From: Allantophomopsis cytisporea
Lineage: Eukaryota; Ascomycota; Leotiomycetes; Phacidiales; Phacidiaceae
Reading direction: 5' to 3'
Assembly: GCA_024752435.1 (NCBI GenBank)
Contig: CP103024.1
Coordinates: 124,001-188,000, forward strand
Length of the DNA stretch: 64,000 bases
Shown one piece after another: positions 1 to 10,440 of this stretch (positions are counted from its first letter, which is position 1; each line of letters starts with the position of its first letter). The position numbers were made by a program, and so were the translations under genes. The notes under the pieces are model-generated. The model saw only the letters and a program-made list of their open reading frames with translations. It made no database searches and was not told the origin of the DNA.

Positions 1-361
1 ACGGACTAAGTCCAATTTCGCCATCATCTGCAGAAAATTCTCGAATGCCTGCATGCACTACATTCCCGTTCGCAGGATTGACTAATCGGAATGTAAGGGG
101 GTGTGGAAGTTGTTGCTGTGTGTCTCGCCATTGTGATTGCGATTGTCTTGCCGCAGCGAGGGAATAAGGGTTGAAAGGGTCGTAGTTTGCTTGGGATTGC
201 TGTTGATGGGTTGTTGTGACCGTAGCTGCTGATAGCAGCTGTTCGAGAGCAGATGGAGGTAACAAAATCTTGTCACCAGGAAGAGAGCTGGTGGCACGCG
301 ACGGTGGCGCAAGTGTATATTGTGAGGACCAGGTGAGCGAGATAGATGTTTCTTCTGTCAT
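1..361 (-). CDS. UFD1-domain protein, 5' part only (runs off left edge)
   Basis: The minus strand is open from an ATG at 361 to the window edge (120 codons, no stop). The N-terminus contains LPGDKILLPPSALEQLL, then a Gln-rich insert, then HPLTFRLVNPANG and HAGIREFSADDGEIGLSP. These match the beta-barrel start of the UFD1 fold (compare the PPSAL...HPLTFRL...G..EF.A.EG pattern of Ufd1). UFD1 proteins bind ubiquitin and deliver clients to Cdc48/p97. The Gln/Ser-rich insert of about 40 residues between the first strands is longer than in canonical Ufd1, so this may be a filamentous-fungal UFD1-like paralogue and not Ufd1 itself. The C-terminal part, which would decide this, lies outside the window. 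No intron is seen in the visible part. Confidence 0.72.
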   Translation of the reverse strand, partial: MTEETSISLTWSSQYTLAPPSRATSSLPGDKILLPPSALEQLLSAATVTTTHQQQSQANYDPFNPYSLAAARQSQSQWRDTQQQLPHPLTFRLVNPANGNVVHAGIREFSADDGEIGLSP

Positions 362-1910
362 GATGAATTGTGTAGAATTAGATCAGCTAACATGAAAGAT
401 AAAAAGATGCGAACGCCGTCAATGCATGCTACAAACAAAGAACCGATCTCGTAACTGGTGGCAAAATCAATCGGACAGTGTTTTTGTATGTGGTGATGTC
501 GAAAGATAGACTTCAAGTATGTATAATAATATGTCAGCAGTCCAGCATCTTCTATGAGCATATCACACTCGACCAGACGAATGACGACTCAACTGATGCC
601 TGATTTAGCAAGTGCTTTTTCTAATTTTCCAGTATGAATTGTAAGGCACCAAGTATTACCTTATCGATAGCTACGGCAGACGAGAGGGAATAGTAGTGTA
701 GCGTGCATACCGTACCTGGAGTAGTACTTAAGTAATAGTGACATGCGCCTGCTTACCAAAAACTGTATATAAAAATATTTCCATCTATTTATACTGTACA
801 CAACACTAGACAATTAACTACGTCTTCATTTTATCGCCAAGAGCAAGCAAAATATTTCTTACATAGCAGTGAGGTTGTTAAAGATGAGGATGGGAAAAGT
901 AATATTCGAGTTGTATCGTTGAATTTCTTCAGTATAATCTGATAGATACTTGCCGAGATAAGTATTCAAGTAAGGTACACAAGTTAACATTATTCATCTC
1001 CCGCCCCCATCTTCTCAGTGACTGCGTCCCCTATTCTTTGCTCAGGGTATTTAAACTTAGCTGATGCTATGCCCTAAGCTCATTTTAAGCGTACCAGATA
1101 TTGAATGTCATGTTTGAACATAAGGGAGAGCAACAAAAAAAGTATAGTGATGAACTCCAAGAGATCAAGTTGAGGAGAAGCAACATCTACGCATCTTCTT
1201 AGCACGCAATAATCACATTCATTGCATTATCTCAAACCTATGGAAAAAAAATACCAATAATACGAGTCTGTTTCAAAAGCAACATTAATGACAGAATATG
1301 ATTCTTAGTTTTGACTTTCCTCTTGAAAGTACACTGCTGACGGACCCAAGTTTATATCCTTTTCGTCATCGAATGTTCTTCTGGAATTGAGAACGGGAAT
1401 CATAGTATTTGTTCCCTTTTCCTACTGGCGACTAAAGCGCTCTTGCGAGCTTCTCACGCAAGACTTTCCGTGGTCGCCAGAAGCACCCGCATCATTTCAT
1501 GCTACCTGGTTGATCTAGAGAGACGAGAACAATTACATGTTCTTCCCTCCTTCCTCGAGGTTCAGCTTTGAGTTACCATTAATCCGTCTTCCACTATCTC
1601 GTCCAGTAGGATGGGCGGCTCGATGTACTAAAAACTTGAGTATTCTGAATCTTGTCGTAGCAGTCTGCCAACATACACTGAGACATTATGTCGATATGCG
1701 TAAAGTTTATGTCAAGTCTTATCATTGGGTCTTAAAAAATTTGACCAATGCTTTTTCTGCTTGAGGGTTGAGAGTTTATGTAACGCAGTGTAAAACAGGA
1801 CATCTTTCAGCATACTTCAGAGCTTATAACAATATAGACTTATGAATTAATCTTGATTATAAGTATAGATACAGTGAATCAGAAAGCGCGTAATATTTGA
1901 CCAAAGCTCC
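362..1910. other. intergenic, no gene seen; holds repeat copy A
   Basis: AT-rich DNA between the UFD1-like start and the 3' end of the GT32 gene. Only short, unsupported open frames occur. It holds one copy of a diverged dispersed repeat (792-1010), annotated separately. The stretch just upstream of 361 must carry the UFD1-like promoter. Confidence 0.6.
792..1010 (+). repeat. dispersed repeat, copy A
   Basis: This stretch aligns by eye, with gaps, to 19304-19533 in the same orientation. Shared blocks in the same order include ACTGTACAC / ACAGTACAC, CAAGAGCAA, ATTTCTTACA, TTCTTCAGT, CTGCCGAGA / TTGCCGAGA, TATTATTCAT / CATTATTCAT and the end block CCCGCCCCCAT. No coding potential or terminal repeats were seen. 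Identity is moderate, so this is an old dispersed element or a shared remnant of one. Confidence 0.5.
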
Positions 1911-2940
1911 TCAACTATACCAACTCTTTCCAAAATGATGTCTAACAAGGCTAGTTCCATATTCAGGATCATTTGCATGGCTATGCTTCTGGCCAGATGC
2001 AAATCCTCTGACCGGCAAGACAAGCACATCACCAAAGAGCTTTGGTTCCTTTTGCCCCGAGAAATGCTCCAAGCTCAGATCTTGACCAACTTGGTTGCGA
2101 AGGACCTCCAGCACCACATCCGTGTACATGCCCGGGCCTGTAGCTTGCAGGACCTCATCCTTTGTCAACTGCAGATGCTGCAAATCAACTTTCTTCATGC
2201 GGGAGAGGAAGTCTAAGTTACTCATAACACGTGATACAGCCGTTTGGAAGAGTGGGTGTTCGGGTTTTGCCATGAGAGTCCACTGGCAGAAACTGACGTT
2301 CCTTCCAAAGACTTTATACGTGGTATCGTCATACTCGATACCAACTATGGCGTTTATCTCCTTATGTTGAAGGTTTTTGGGAATCCATTGATCGACTGGC
2401 AACAGGCTGGACGTATCAATGTCACTGTAGATACCACCTCGTGCTAACATGGTGAGGTATCGTAGCAGATCTGCTCGCAAGATGATGACTTGAAGGTCTT
2501 GCCAAAACCGTATGATAGCTGGGCGGTCTTGGAAATTTTGCTCAACAAACTCCGTAGCTCCATCATCTGAGGTATATCAGTATATTACGTTCTATTTCAT
2601 TACATTTTATTCTACTGAACTTACCGCTCAACCACTCATACGACCAATTTGGGTTCATATCCGCCCATGTTGCAGAATGTTCCGCATACTTCTCTTTCGA
2701 CTTATCACTGGAAGTCTGCCAAATATACCTGGGAAATTCTTTATCGAACTTGGTAGTCCTCAGGCTGGACTGGAGACCCTTTGAAAGAATTTGATGATCA
2801 GAGCTGAAGGCGGCAACGTTGAACCAACAAAGACATCCAATTGTTATCAGAATCAGCCAAATCCGAGGTTTGTAAAAATAACTTGGAAAGCGATTTGATG
2901 AAGGCTCAAAGATTGGAAAATCTCGTGGTTTTGAATACAT
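1911..2940 (-). CDS. GT32 family glycosyltransferase, OCH1-like (323 aa, 1 intron)
   Basis: Two exons, complement(1911..2566, 2625..2940). The 58-bp intron has GTAAGT and CTCAG ends and joins YEWLS to DDGATEFVEQNF in frame. The ATG at 2940 is preferred; the open frame upstream only adds a GTG. A single hydrophobic segment (about residues 26-45) predicts a type II Golgi membrane protein. The lumenal part has the Gly_transf_sug signature: FPRYIWQT near residue 70, then RADLLRYLTMLARGGIYSDID with the metal-binding DxD at about 154-156. The family includes yeast Och1, which adds the initiating alpha-1,6-mannose to N-glycans, but many fungal GT32 paralogues have other acceptors. It is the left-most member of a run of glycan enzymes. 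Confidence 0.88.
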
Positions 2941-4644
2941 TATGAGAATAATCGAGTTTCGCACGTGAAAATTGAAAAGAAAAAAAAAGATTGTTGTCGT
3001 CGTCGTCGTCGACCCTCTTGCTCTGTCCGAGAAATACTATTTAGGCCGGAAATTTTTCAACTTATCTCGTTATCGGCTACAGTTGAGTACCACGCCCCTA
3101 TCTTTCAGCGCGCAGCTCTTTAGTCGGAGAGGCTACGGAGCGCCCATTTACACAACTTGAATGGGATCCACTACTGCGCGCTGAGGGTCTACTTAGACTA
3201 GGACAACTAGACGGAGCGGCTTTCGCGAAAATCAACACGGAATTGGACGCTTGGTTGCTCTTTGAACCTACGGCACACTCAAAGTGGGAAACAATCATGC
3301 CATGTAGAAGGCTTCTCTACTCCATTTTTCTCAAGATCAGCTCTAAAATATATGCCGAATTTTAATAAATCCGTCAAGTTAGTATGGAAGAGAAAAGAAA
3401 TCTAGTTCAATGTCCAACGTTCACCGGAGAATTGGAGATCCAGTAGAACTTCACATTTGTTCCTTATTATGTACTCCGTACAATCCTTTCATTGTTTCCC
3501 AATACGTCTAGTAATAATAAATACCAAATTTCACCGGCTGAAAGCCCATTATGTCTGGAGTACAAAATCCTAGAGGTGTCTTCCCAGAAGCTATCTGGTT
3601 TATCCTCATATATACACCTACGCTCCAGCTATCCTGGCAATCATATAACCATTTGAGGCATAACCAGCAAGAAAAGATCTGAAATAATGCAACAGAAGAA
3701 AACATGTGCAATGAAAGCAACGAAAACTGCTGACTACATAATATCCCAGCTCAGACGACCTCTTTCCAGGATAGGAAGAACGAGTTACGAAACAGAAAAG
3801 TAAGATATGTAGCCAGAACTCAGATGACCCTTTCACGTCTTTTTTTACCTTGCCTAGGCTCTCCACACGGGCTATCCCCACACACCCTCCATCGGGAGAT
3901 GTAGCTAGCGGGGCAGGCGGGCAGGTAATTTCCAGTGCTGCTTTACGAGACAATTTTACGCTACAAAGAGCTTAAACTCAGCTTCAGCCTCAAACCCGAT
4001 CGGGCTACACTACAAGCCCCACTCGGCCTGTGGTCTGGATGGAAGCTGTCTCCGTGGCACCCTTGTTCGTATGTAGAAGTGCCCCGCGCCCCGCGCAGCT
4101 GATGTTGTTGGCTCCACGCAAATGCCACGCTTCTTGGAGAGTCCTAATGTTGAGAATCTAGAATTGGGTGGTATCGTATGGACGAATGGCGTAAATATAT
4201 AATTAGAGGCTTGTTTTCTACTTTGGAGGTTCGGAGCTGATCTAATCATCTAGAGTGTTGGAATTTCTACGCGACGGTGGGTCAGTAAGTTTCGCTCTTT
4301 TTTATCTTTTTGCTTGGGATCAGTAAATACTATATCAACTAGTAGCTCGAAGTTTCTTATGCAGTTTCGTTATCTTTATGCTCTTAACGGATAGTAGCAT
4401 GGTTGGAGTATGACTTTGAAAGATGAGAAGTGGCAACTTTGTGATCTGGGGCCTGTTATGTTCATTTTTGGGTGTTCTACACTCAATACACATGGTTTGC
4501 TGAGTGATACTCCAATATTAAAACATCCTCAACTGAATGTCCTTAGATCTGGTTATTTACGTTACATTACAGGTATCTTGCATCTATAACATGGTTATCA
4601 AGCTTTGAGAAAGAACAAAATTACGGAGAATATAACAAGTGTTT
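2941..4644. other. intergenic, no supported gene
   Basis: Between the divergent start of the GT32 gene and the 3' end of the acyltransferase. It contains a short GTC trinucleotide run (about 2994-3011) just upstream of the GT32 gene. Several open frames under about 110 codons occur, but their starts are non-ATG or they show no domain-like sequence. Confidence 0.55.
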
Positions 4645-6126
4645 TCATAAGTCGTGCGCGAAACATTTCTCTTCTATCCAATTGGCAACCTTCACACACC
4701 TACTGTCCACCTCTCTTGCAAATACATCTGCCAACCATAAGATCACTAAGAGATTGAAACCCCAGCCGACAAGAAGTCCTGCTACATATCCTGCTGTGGT
4801 GGTACGATCGAAGAAGTGAGACCACGCCCAGACCGGAACATAGTATCCGAACATATGTAACCATGTACCATGTACAAGATACAAAGAGAAACTGATTTTT
4901 CCTAAATATTGCGGAAACTGACTTGTGAGGATTCGACGAGTGACAGAAGTAGGCGATGAATGGCCCAAAGTCAAGAGCAGTATAAGTGCACCGACACAAG
5001 GCATGAACTTCTCTTTTCTAGACCAGAAGCTGGGGATGAAAGTGCGACTAAGCCACTCATAACCCCAAGCGGTGGTGTACGAATAAGTAGGCTGTGTCAT
5101 GAGCCAGAGGGAGAATAATAAACCTATCGTCGTTGCTGCATTTCTGAATACTCTGCGTGATTTTGCACGGTTTGGTTCCCACGGGCTTAACCCAAGAGGC
5201 AACTTGTTCAGGTCTTTCTCCAAATCGTTGCTTGAAGAAATCCTCGTTTCGTTGTGGGCCATACAAATGATATCCCATTGAGCAACACATGCACCCCATA
5301 TGAAGAGCATGATCTCCCAACGATCGTTGGCGAAGCAAAAAAGGGAGATGAGAATCAACAATAGTAGACGAACATAGACTCGGGTTCGAGCTACGAAAAT
5401 CAGCGACAAGTATAGCGCCAACGAGGAATGAAATTCCATCGGAATCGTCCAGAGATGTTGATCGTGTAGCGCATAATACGCCTTGATGTTCCACGGTGAC
5501 ATCAGATTAAACATCTCTTGAGCCCAATACTGCAACTGCTCTCTCAAAGTGTCGAACCACGGCAGAGATTGCTCTCGTATGCCCGGCATGATTTTCTCAT
5601 CTGATAGGATTTTCCTCCCCAACTCCATCAGACCAAGTCTTGTTGCAAGCGATACCATCAACATGGATACCGCAACAGGTAGGTAAAGTCTGAAGGCCCG
5701 TCGAAATAATGACGAACACACGGTCTGGAGGAGTTTCTCGCGCGCATTGGTGGCCTTTGAATGCATCAACTGCAGCGGCTTCAGTGCGATGGCGTAACCT
5801 CCGACGATAAAAAAGATGTTAACCATCGGTAAGCCCAACAATGGAAGTCGCAGAATGGGGAGTTCAGTGACCCAACGATGGTTGTCATCTCCCCATGGTT
5901 TGAACGTCTCCAAATTCCATGCGAATAGGAAATGGAAGTTGAACACGCAGAGCGCGGCTAAACCGCGAAGTCCATCGAGATATGACGTTGAAAATAGTCG
6001 CGACGGTTTACCTTGATCATAGAAGATGCTGGTTCGGATGGCCTGGGGTATGAGCGTGTATCCCAGGCGGCTGAAGATGCTATATGCCAAGGGCTTGACT
6101 TTCCCAGCATCCATCAATTGAACCAT
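4645..6126 (-). CDS. acyltransferase 3 family membrane protein (493 aa)
   Basis: One uninterrupted exon from ATG at 6126. Near residues 48-66 it has the acyltransferase-3 signature SYLDGLRGLAALCVFNFHF, including the RG and the conserved His of the family. FFIVGGYAIAL and about ten hydrophobic segments follow, with HGTWLHMFGYYVPVW near the end. The family moves acyl groups (often acetyl) from CoA donors across membranes onto sugars or other lumenal acceptors. In fungi many members are uncharacterised. Lying between GT32 and GT34 genes, the likely job is O-acylation of a glycan, which is inference. A second in-frame ATG four codons downstream is an alternative start. Confidence 0.87.
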   Translation of the reverse strand: MVQLMDAGKVKPLAYSIFSRLGYTLIPQAIRTSIFYDQGKPSRLFSTSYLDGLRGLAALCVFNFHFLFAWNLETFKPWGDDNHRWVTELPILRLPLLGLPMVNIFFIVGGYAIALKPLQLMHSKATNAREKLLQTVCSSLFRRAFRLYLPVAVSMLMVSLATRLGLMELGRKILSDEKIMPGIREQSLPWFDTLREQLQYWAQEMFNLMSPWNIKAYYALHDQHLWTIPMEFHSSLALYLSLIFVARTRVYVRLLLLILISLFCFANDRWEIMLFIWGACVAQWDIICMAHNETRISSSNDLEKDLNKLPLGLSPWEPNRAKSRRVFRNAATTIGLLFSLWLMTQPTYSYTTAWGYEWLSRTFIPSFWSRKEKFMPCVGALILLLTLGHSSPTSVTRRILTSQFPQYLGKISFSLYLVHGTWLHMFGYYVPVWAWSHFFDRTTTAGYVAGLLVGWGFNLLVILWLADVFAREVDSRCVKVANWIEEKCFAHDL

Positions 6127-7665
6127 TTCGAGGATATTTGGGGTTCAAACGCACATCTACAGCCAAAGAGCAATACAGAAGTCGTCACAACCCGCGATAG
6201 TATTTGCGCAAAAAACGATGAAGCACGATTTAGCAGTAAAGACAGTATAATTCGATAATATGCGACGAAATGAACGGCATTACTTTTACTTACATGCTGT
6301 CTGAGCTTCTTCGGCAGCCCCGATCACAAATTCACCTACTATATCGTCTCTGGCCAACGGGTTCGAGTCAAGACACATATTCCAATACCCTGGTCGAATT
6401 CGCCGGCCAGAGACTTCACGATGGCCTCGAATTGGTGTCTGTGAGAAAGCCGTACTATCTTTGACAACCCAGTGTGCCGCGACGATTTCGATGAAATTGA
6501 GAGACGTGCACCTCACGCTGAAGGCTAGAAAGCTGCACGTGCACGAGCCATTCAGCTGGGCTCCAGGGTATTCTGAACAGATCTCTCCCCGTACTTTGGT
6601 AACTGCGGAGCTCATGGGCCCATTTGCAGCTCCACAGTCACAAGGATACAGGGGGAAGTACATACTTGAACACAGTAGAACTTGCCGCGAAGGCCTTCGG
6701 GAGTTCATATAACCGCCACAAGCTCTGGGTTTAAACAGTGACCGGGTTAAAACTCATTATAGAAAGAATTGGCGAGAAACGCATAGTTTTGTTATCTCAC
6801 CCCTGCAGTTCTTTCTAGTGTGCTATACTATACGACTGACATATCAGATCACGGCCGTAGAATTGGCTCAAAAGGAGGTACTCGTAATAAATAAGGTAAG
6901 TAGAATCATTCGAGATGGGTTTATCGGTTCGACGTATAACGCGCGATCCCCTTAACAGCTGCGTCTAGAGACGCCACAGTCTCTTTAAGTAGTGGTACTA
7001 CGCTTATCTGTTGAACGCCTTTGCGCGCTCCTAAGTTTCACCCCTACACCATGAATGTATGTACTGTAGCATTGCCGGAGCCAATTTATCCAATTGCTAG
7101 AATATGTAAGCATATTCATTGGACTGGCTGTACCGTGTGTCGACAAGGATGGCCCCAGAGGACCCAGGTACACACGATACATTGCGCATGGATAGGGTAC
7201 CCACCCATGTACCTTGCATGAACTGGCTCAATGCCAAGCTTCGAGAATGCCAAGCTTTTGATCTTTATTCGGGGTCTTGTTGGAACAACATACTTTACTG
7301 CTTATCACATACTCGGAGTGGCGGTTTATGGCATGATTACTATTAGTCTCTCCTAGTCGACAGCTGAAAATCAAGCCAGCCCAATCCTCCTTTATGGCGG
7401 TGTTCTATTTCCTCATGAGCCTCGTTCGAAGTTTGCAAATTTGACTCTCGGTATACTAGATGCTTCCGTCAAGTGCCGTGCTCTCATTTTCCATGCTGGA
7501 GAAATTCTAGTTCACTTCTGATCGCATTTCTGATCGGTTATGTATTTTGTAGCTTCCAAAGGGAACGTCATTGAAGCTTGATGATCATGTAAACTCATGC
7601 CATTCGTTAACAATCCTACATATCTTTAATGTATCTCTGAGCAGCCTCGGATCTTGGTTGAAAAG
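6127..7665. other. intergenic; one weak relic frame, otherwise nothing seen
   Basis: Divergent promoter region between the acyltransferase (minus) and the GT34 gene (plus). A 140-codon minus-strand frame (6286-6708) is listed separately as a weak relic. A direct repeat of AATGCCAAGCTT lies at about 7229-7257. No other coding signal is seen. Confidence 0.5.
6286..6708 (-). pseudogene. possible relic related to the secreted protein at 9555-10440
   Basis: A 140-codon ATG-initiated open frame of unknown family containing several Cys residues. One patch, EIVAAHWVVKD, matches EIVATHLVTKD of the secreted protein gene at 9.6-10.4 kb (8 of 11 residues), and the DNA in that patch is also similar (about 24 of 33 bases). 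Outside the patch I cannot align the two, and no signal peptide is seen. It could be a decayed paralogue, a fragment of a spliced gene, or chance. Confidence 0.22.
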
Positions 7666-8791
7666 ATGATTTTCAACTTGTTCCGCCTTCAACACCTCCA
7701 CAAAATTATTGTCGCCTCTCTCTTCTTTGCATTCTTCTACCTCTTCAGTTATCATGGAGAGGAACCACCTTTGCCCTCTAGTTTTGTACAGGACCACAAT
7801 GTGCCTGCACCAACTTTCTCGAAGCGGTCTTCAGTAGGGAAGGTATCTATGTTATACGGAGATAACCCTGTGTACGAGCAAGCTTTGAGGGGGCACGACA
7901 GACACAATGAACTCCATGGATATGACATGACAGTGCTGAGGAAACAGCTTCTACCAGGATTTTGGTCGAAGCCGGCATATATCCTTTCGAGATTATTGGA
8001 GGAGATGGCAAAACCAGAAGACGAGAAACTAGAATGGATTGTGTGAGTTTCCATCTAAAAAGGGTGGCCTTGAGAGCGTTTATCCTGCACATAGCAAGAC
8101 TAATATGATTTAGGTGGTTCGACATTGACATCCTCCTCATGAATTACAAAGTCCCTCTCGAGATCTTTTTACCGCCGGCAGATACATATCCCGGAATACA
8201 CTGTCTAGTCACAGACGACCACAGAGGCCTTAACAATGGCATCTTCTTTCTTCGAGTCAACGATTGGTCTGTTTATCTCATGACCGCGGTACTTGGATAT
8301 CAAAAAGCGGGTTGCCGACCAGCTGGACCCCTTCGGACTCAAGATCAAGGAGCACTTGAAAATATCATTCAAGAAGTAAGATTCTTATTCTTGTCAACAA
8401 AGACTTACGACATGACAGTACTAATAACTTCCAGGAACAATTCCGTCACCAAACCATGCATGTCCCTCAGCGCTGGTTTAACGCATTCGCTGGCGACCGT
8501 ACCACTGACCTTGTCGGCATTACTAAATACAAACCCAATAGCGTTAAGAAGGGCGATTTGTTAGTCCACTTTGCAGGCCATAAAGAAACTCGTGAAGGCA
8601 CAATGGAGAGGTGGCTTGCGTACCAGGAAGAATATCACCAAGAGTGGGAACTGGATTTGAGTGAGACTGGGTATCTAGCCGAAACCAAGAAGTTCTGGGA
8701 CGAAGACGCAGAGAAGGAGATACCAAAAGTCAAGATATCGACGTCAGTCGATACGGACACTGAGGAAATGGGACTAAGATCACGGAAGTAA
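7666..8791 (+). CDS. GT34 family glycosyltransferase (GMA12/MNN10-like, 331 aa, 2 introns)
   Basis: Exons 7666..8042, 8114..8375 and 8435..8791. Both introns have clean GT/AG ends, and the second has a CTAATAAC branch site. The true ATG is at 7666. A hydrophobic anchor at about residues 13-29 predicts type II topology. The catalytic domain has EWIVWFDIDILLMN, with the DxD at about 129-131, then RGLNNGIFFLRVNDWS and LLVHFAGHKETR. These are the GT34 landmarks of fungal alpha-galactosyl- and alpha-mannosyltransferases such as Gma12 and Mnn10. The donor sugar cannot be told from sequence. It is transcribed away from the acyltransferase gene. Confidence 0.88.
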
Positions 8792-9554
8792 TAGTGCAGC
8801 CTAATTTTGCTTTTATTTCTTCTTCATATGCAAACAAGCATGCTGTGTTAGAGCCTAATCAGATATATCGTTTCAAACCTCTTCCTGGTAGAATTCCAGA
8901 AAACTCATTGTATACGTAATGCACTCTAGACGAATTCTAGGTATATAATTGACTTTGAGAGATCTGTTGTTACCCTTATCTGTGATGCAATTATGTTCGC
9001 TCATTAGAAAACCTTGGTGTTCGTGGTTTGTCATTAGTCTGCTCGTTAGCTGACACCGGATTCGACGGACTTCACTCACTCCGTAAACGCGGGTTGCGGA
9101 TCGAGAGTCACATACGAATACAGTCCACCTTAAATAAAATAAATATCACTACACTTTTCAAAGAGAAACGAATTTTAAAAATTATCTATAGAATGGGCAA
9201 CTCTCTCATTAACACCTTTTAAGGGCAGGGGATCACAGCAAAAGCCGTTTCCGTATACCCCGAAATATCTAATTTGTATTATCGCAAAGTATGTCTATTG
9301 ACATAAATTAGAGCAGTGATTGAATCGAAAGCCCAACACATTTGTGCTCAACAAAACCCTAGTTTTGAAGGGACGTGAAAAAGCGATGATAATGCCAGAA
9401 CCATCTGCAGGATGCGTGCTTTATAAGAGGATGGCGATGAAATGCATCACTTCATGAGGCTGAAGTCTGATATGGCAGGTTCAGTTGATTTTACGACCAC
9501 ATAGGCTGACCCTATGCATCTCTATGCATCCCTATTGAACTGGTGACCAGAAAT
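8792..9554. other. intergenic, nothing seen
   Basis: Convergent 3' regions of the GT34 gene and the secreted-protein gene. AT-rich, with only short frames and no repeat or RNA signal. Confidence 0.55.
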
Positions 9555-10440
9555 CTAAGACAAGAGAGCCTTCTTCTTGATGGAGAAGTCTCTGGCCTTG
9601 ACTGGCTCGCGCTTCTCCTCGGCATGGTGAGGGCTTCGGAGGACTCCTCCACGACGAATCTTTTGAGCACCATCGAACTTTGGCTCAAGGACAGCAGCAC
9701 GCTTACTTGGCGATACGACAACTGGATCTGGATCAGAGGATGGATCTGCGGTAGCAGAAGTACTGGAAGTTGTTAGATCGGATACAATCAAGAGTATTAT
9801 CATCTGTGACTTACGTGGTAGAGGAGGTGGTGGTGGCGGTTGCTGTCTTGATCGATGTTGACTCGTACTTGCGACATCTGCCTCCCTCAACACACTTGCG
9901 GATCTCGTAGACTTGCTGTTCTGTTCCATGCTTGAAAGGTCCACAGGTTTTGCAGAGTCCGCTTCCCTTGTAGCCCTTGATACCAAGAGGACCCAACTCG
10001 TTGAATGGGACGATGTAATCTTTCGTAACCAAGTGGGTGGCGACGATCTCGCCTGGGTTGGCGGTATCAGTAGGGTTGCTGTATACAGTGGAGGTAGATG
10101 TTCGGTGCATAACAGTCAATTTCTGCTCAGTCTTGGTCACAGTGATAGTGGTCGATCTTCCCGCAACAACAGTGGAGACCCAAGCGTATGTTGAATATGG
10201 ATATTCTGTAGAGCATTTGGATGGAGTGGCTGTGTTGCAAATTGTTGTTGGTGTGCAAGTTGAGACGGTCTGATATTGCTTGGTGACAGTGATCTTGTCA
10301 GGTCTGTGTTTCCGATCGCAGTGCTTGCATGGGTTGAATATGGTAAGAGCATCAGTAGCAGCTGATGAGTCACCGGCCACCGAAGAAATCAAGTTGACTG
10401 CGAGCAAGAGCTGCAGGGTAAAGGAATGAGTGAACTGCAT
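9555..10440 (-). CDS. secreted Cys-containing protein of unknown family (277 aa, 1 intron)
   Basis: Exons complement(9555..9762, 9815..10440). The intron has GTAAGT and TTCCAG ends and keeps frame. A clear signal peptide ends near residue 22-24 (LLLAVNLISSVAG). The mature chain has Thr-rich stretches with TVTK repeats, paired Cys motifs (CKHC near 38, CKTCG near 170, CVEGGRC) and a basic C-terminus ending in IKKKALLS. I do not recognise a named domain. The Thr-rich parts would be good O-glycosylation acceptors. Sitting inside the run of glycosyltransferases it could be a substrate or an unrelated surface protein. There is no GPI-type hydrophobic tail. Confidence 0.75.
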
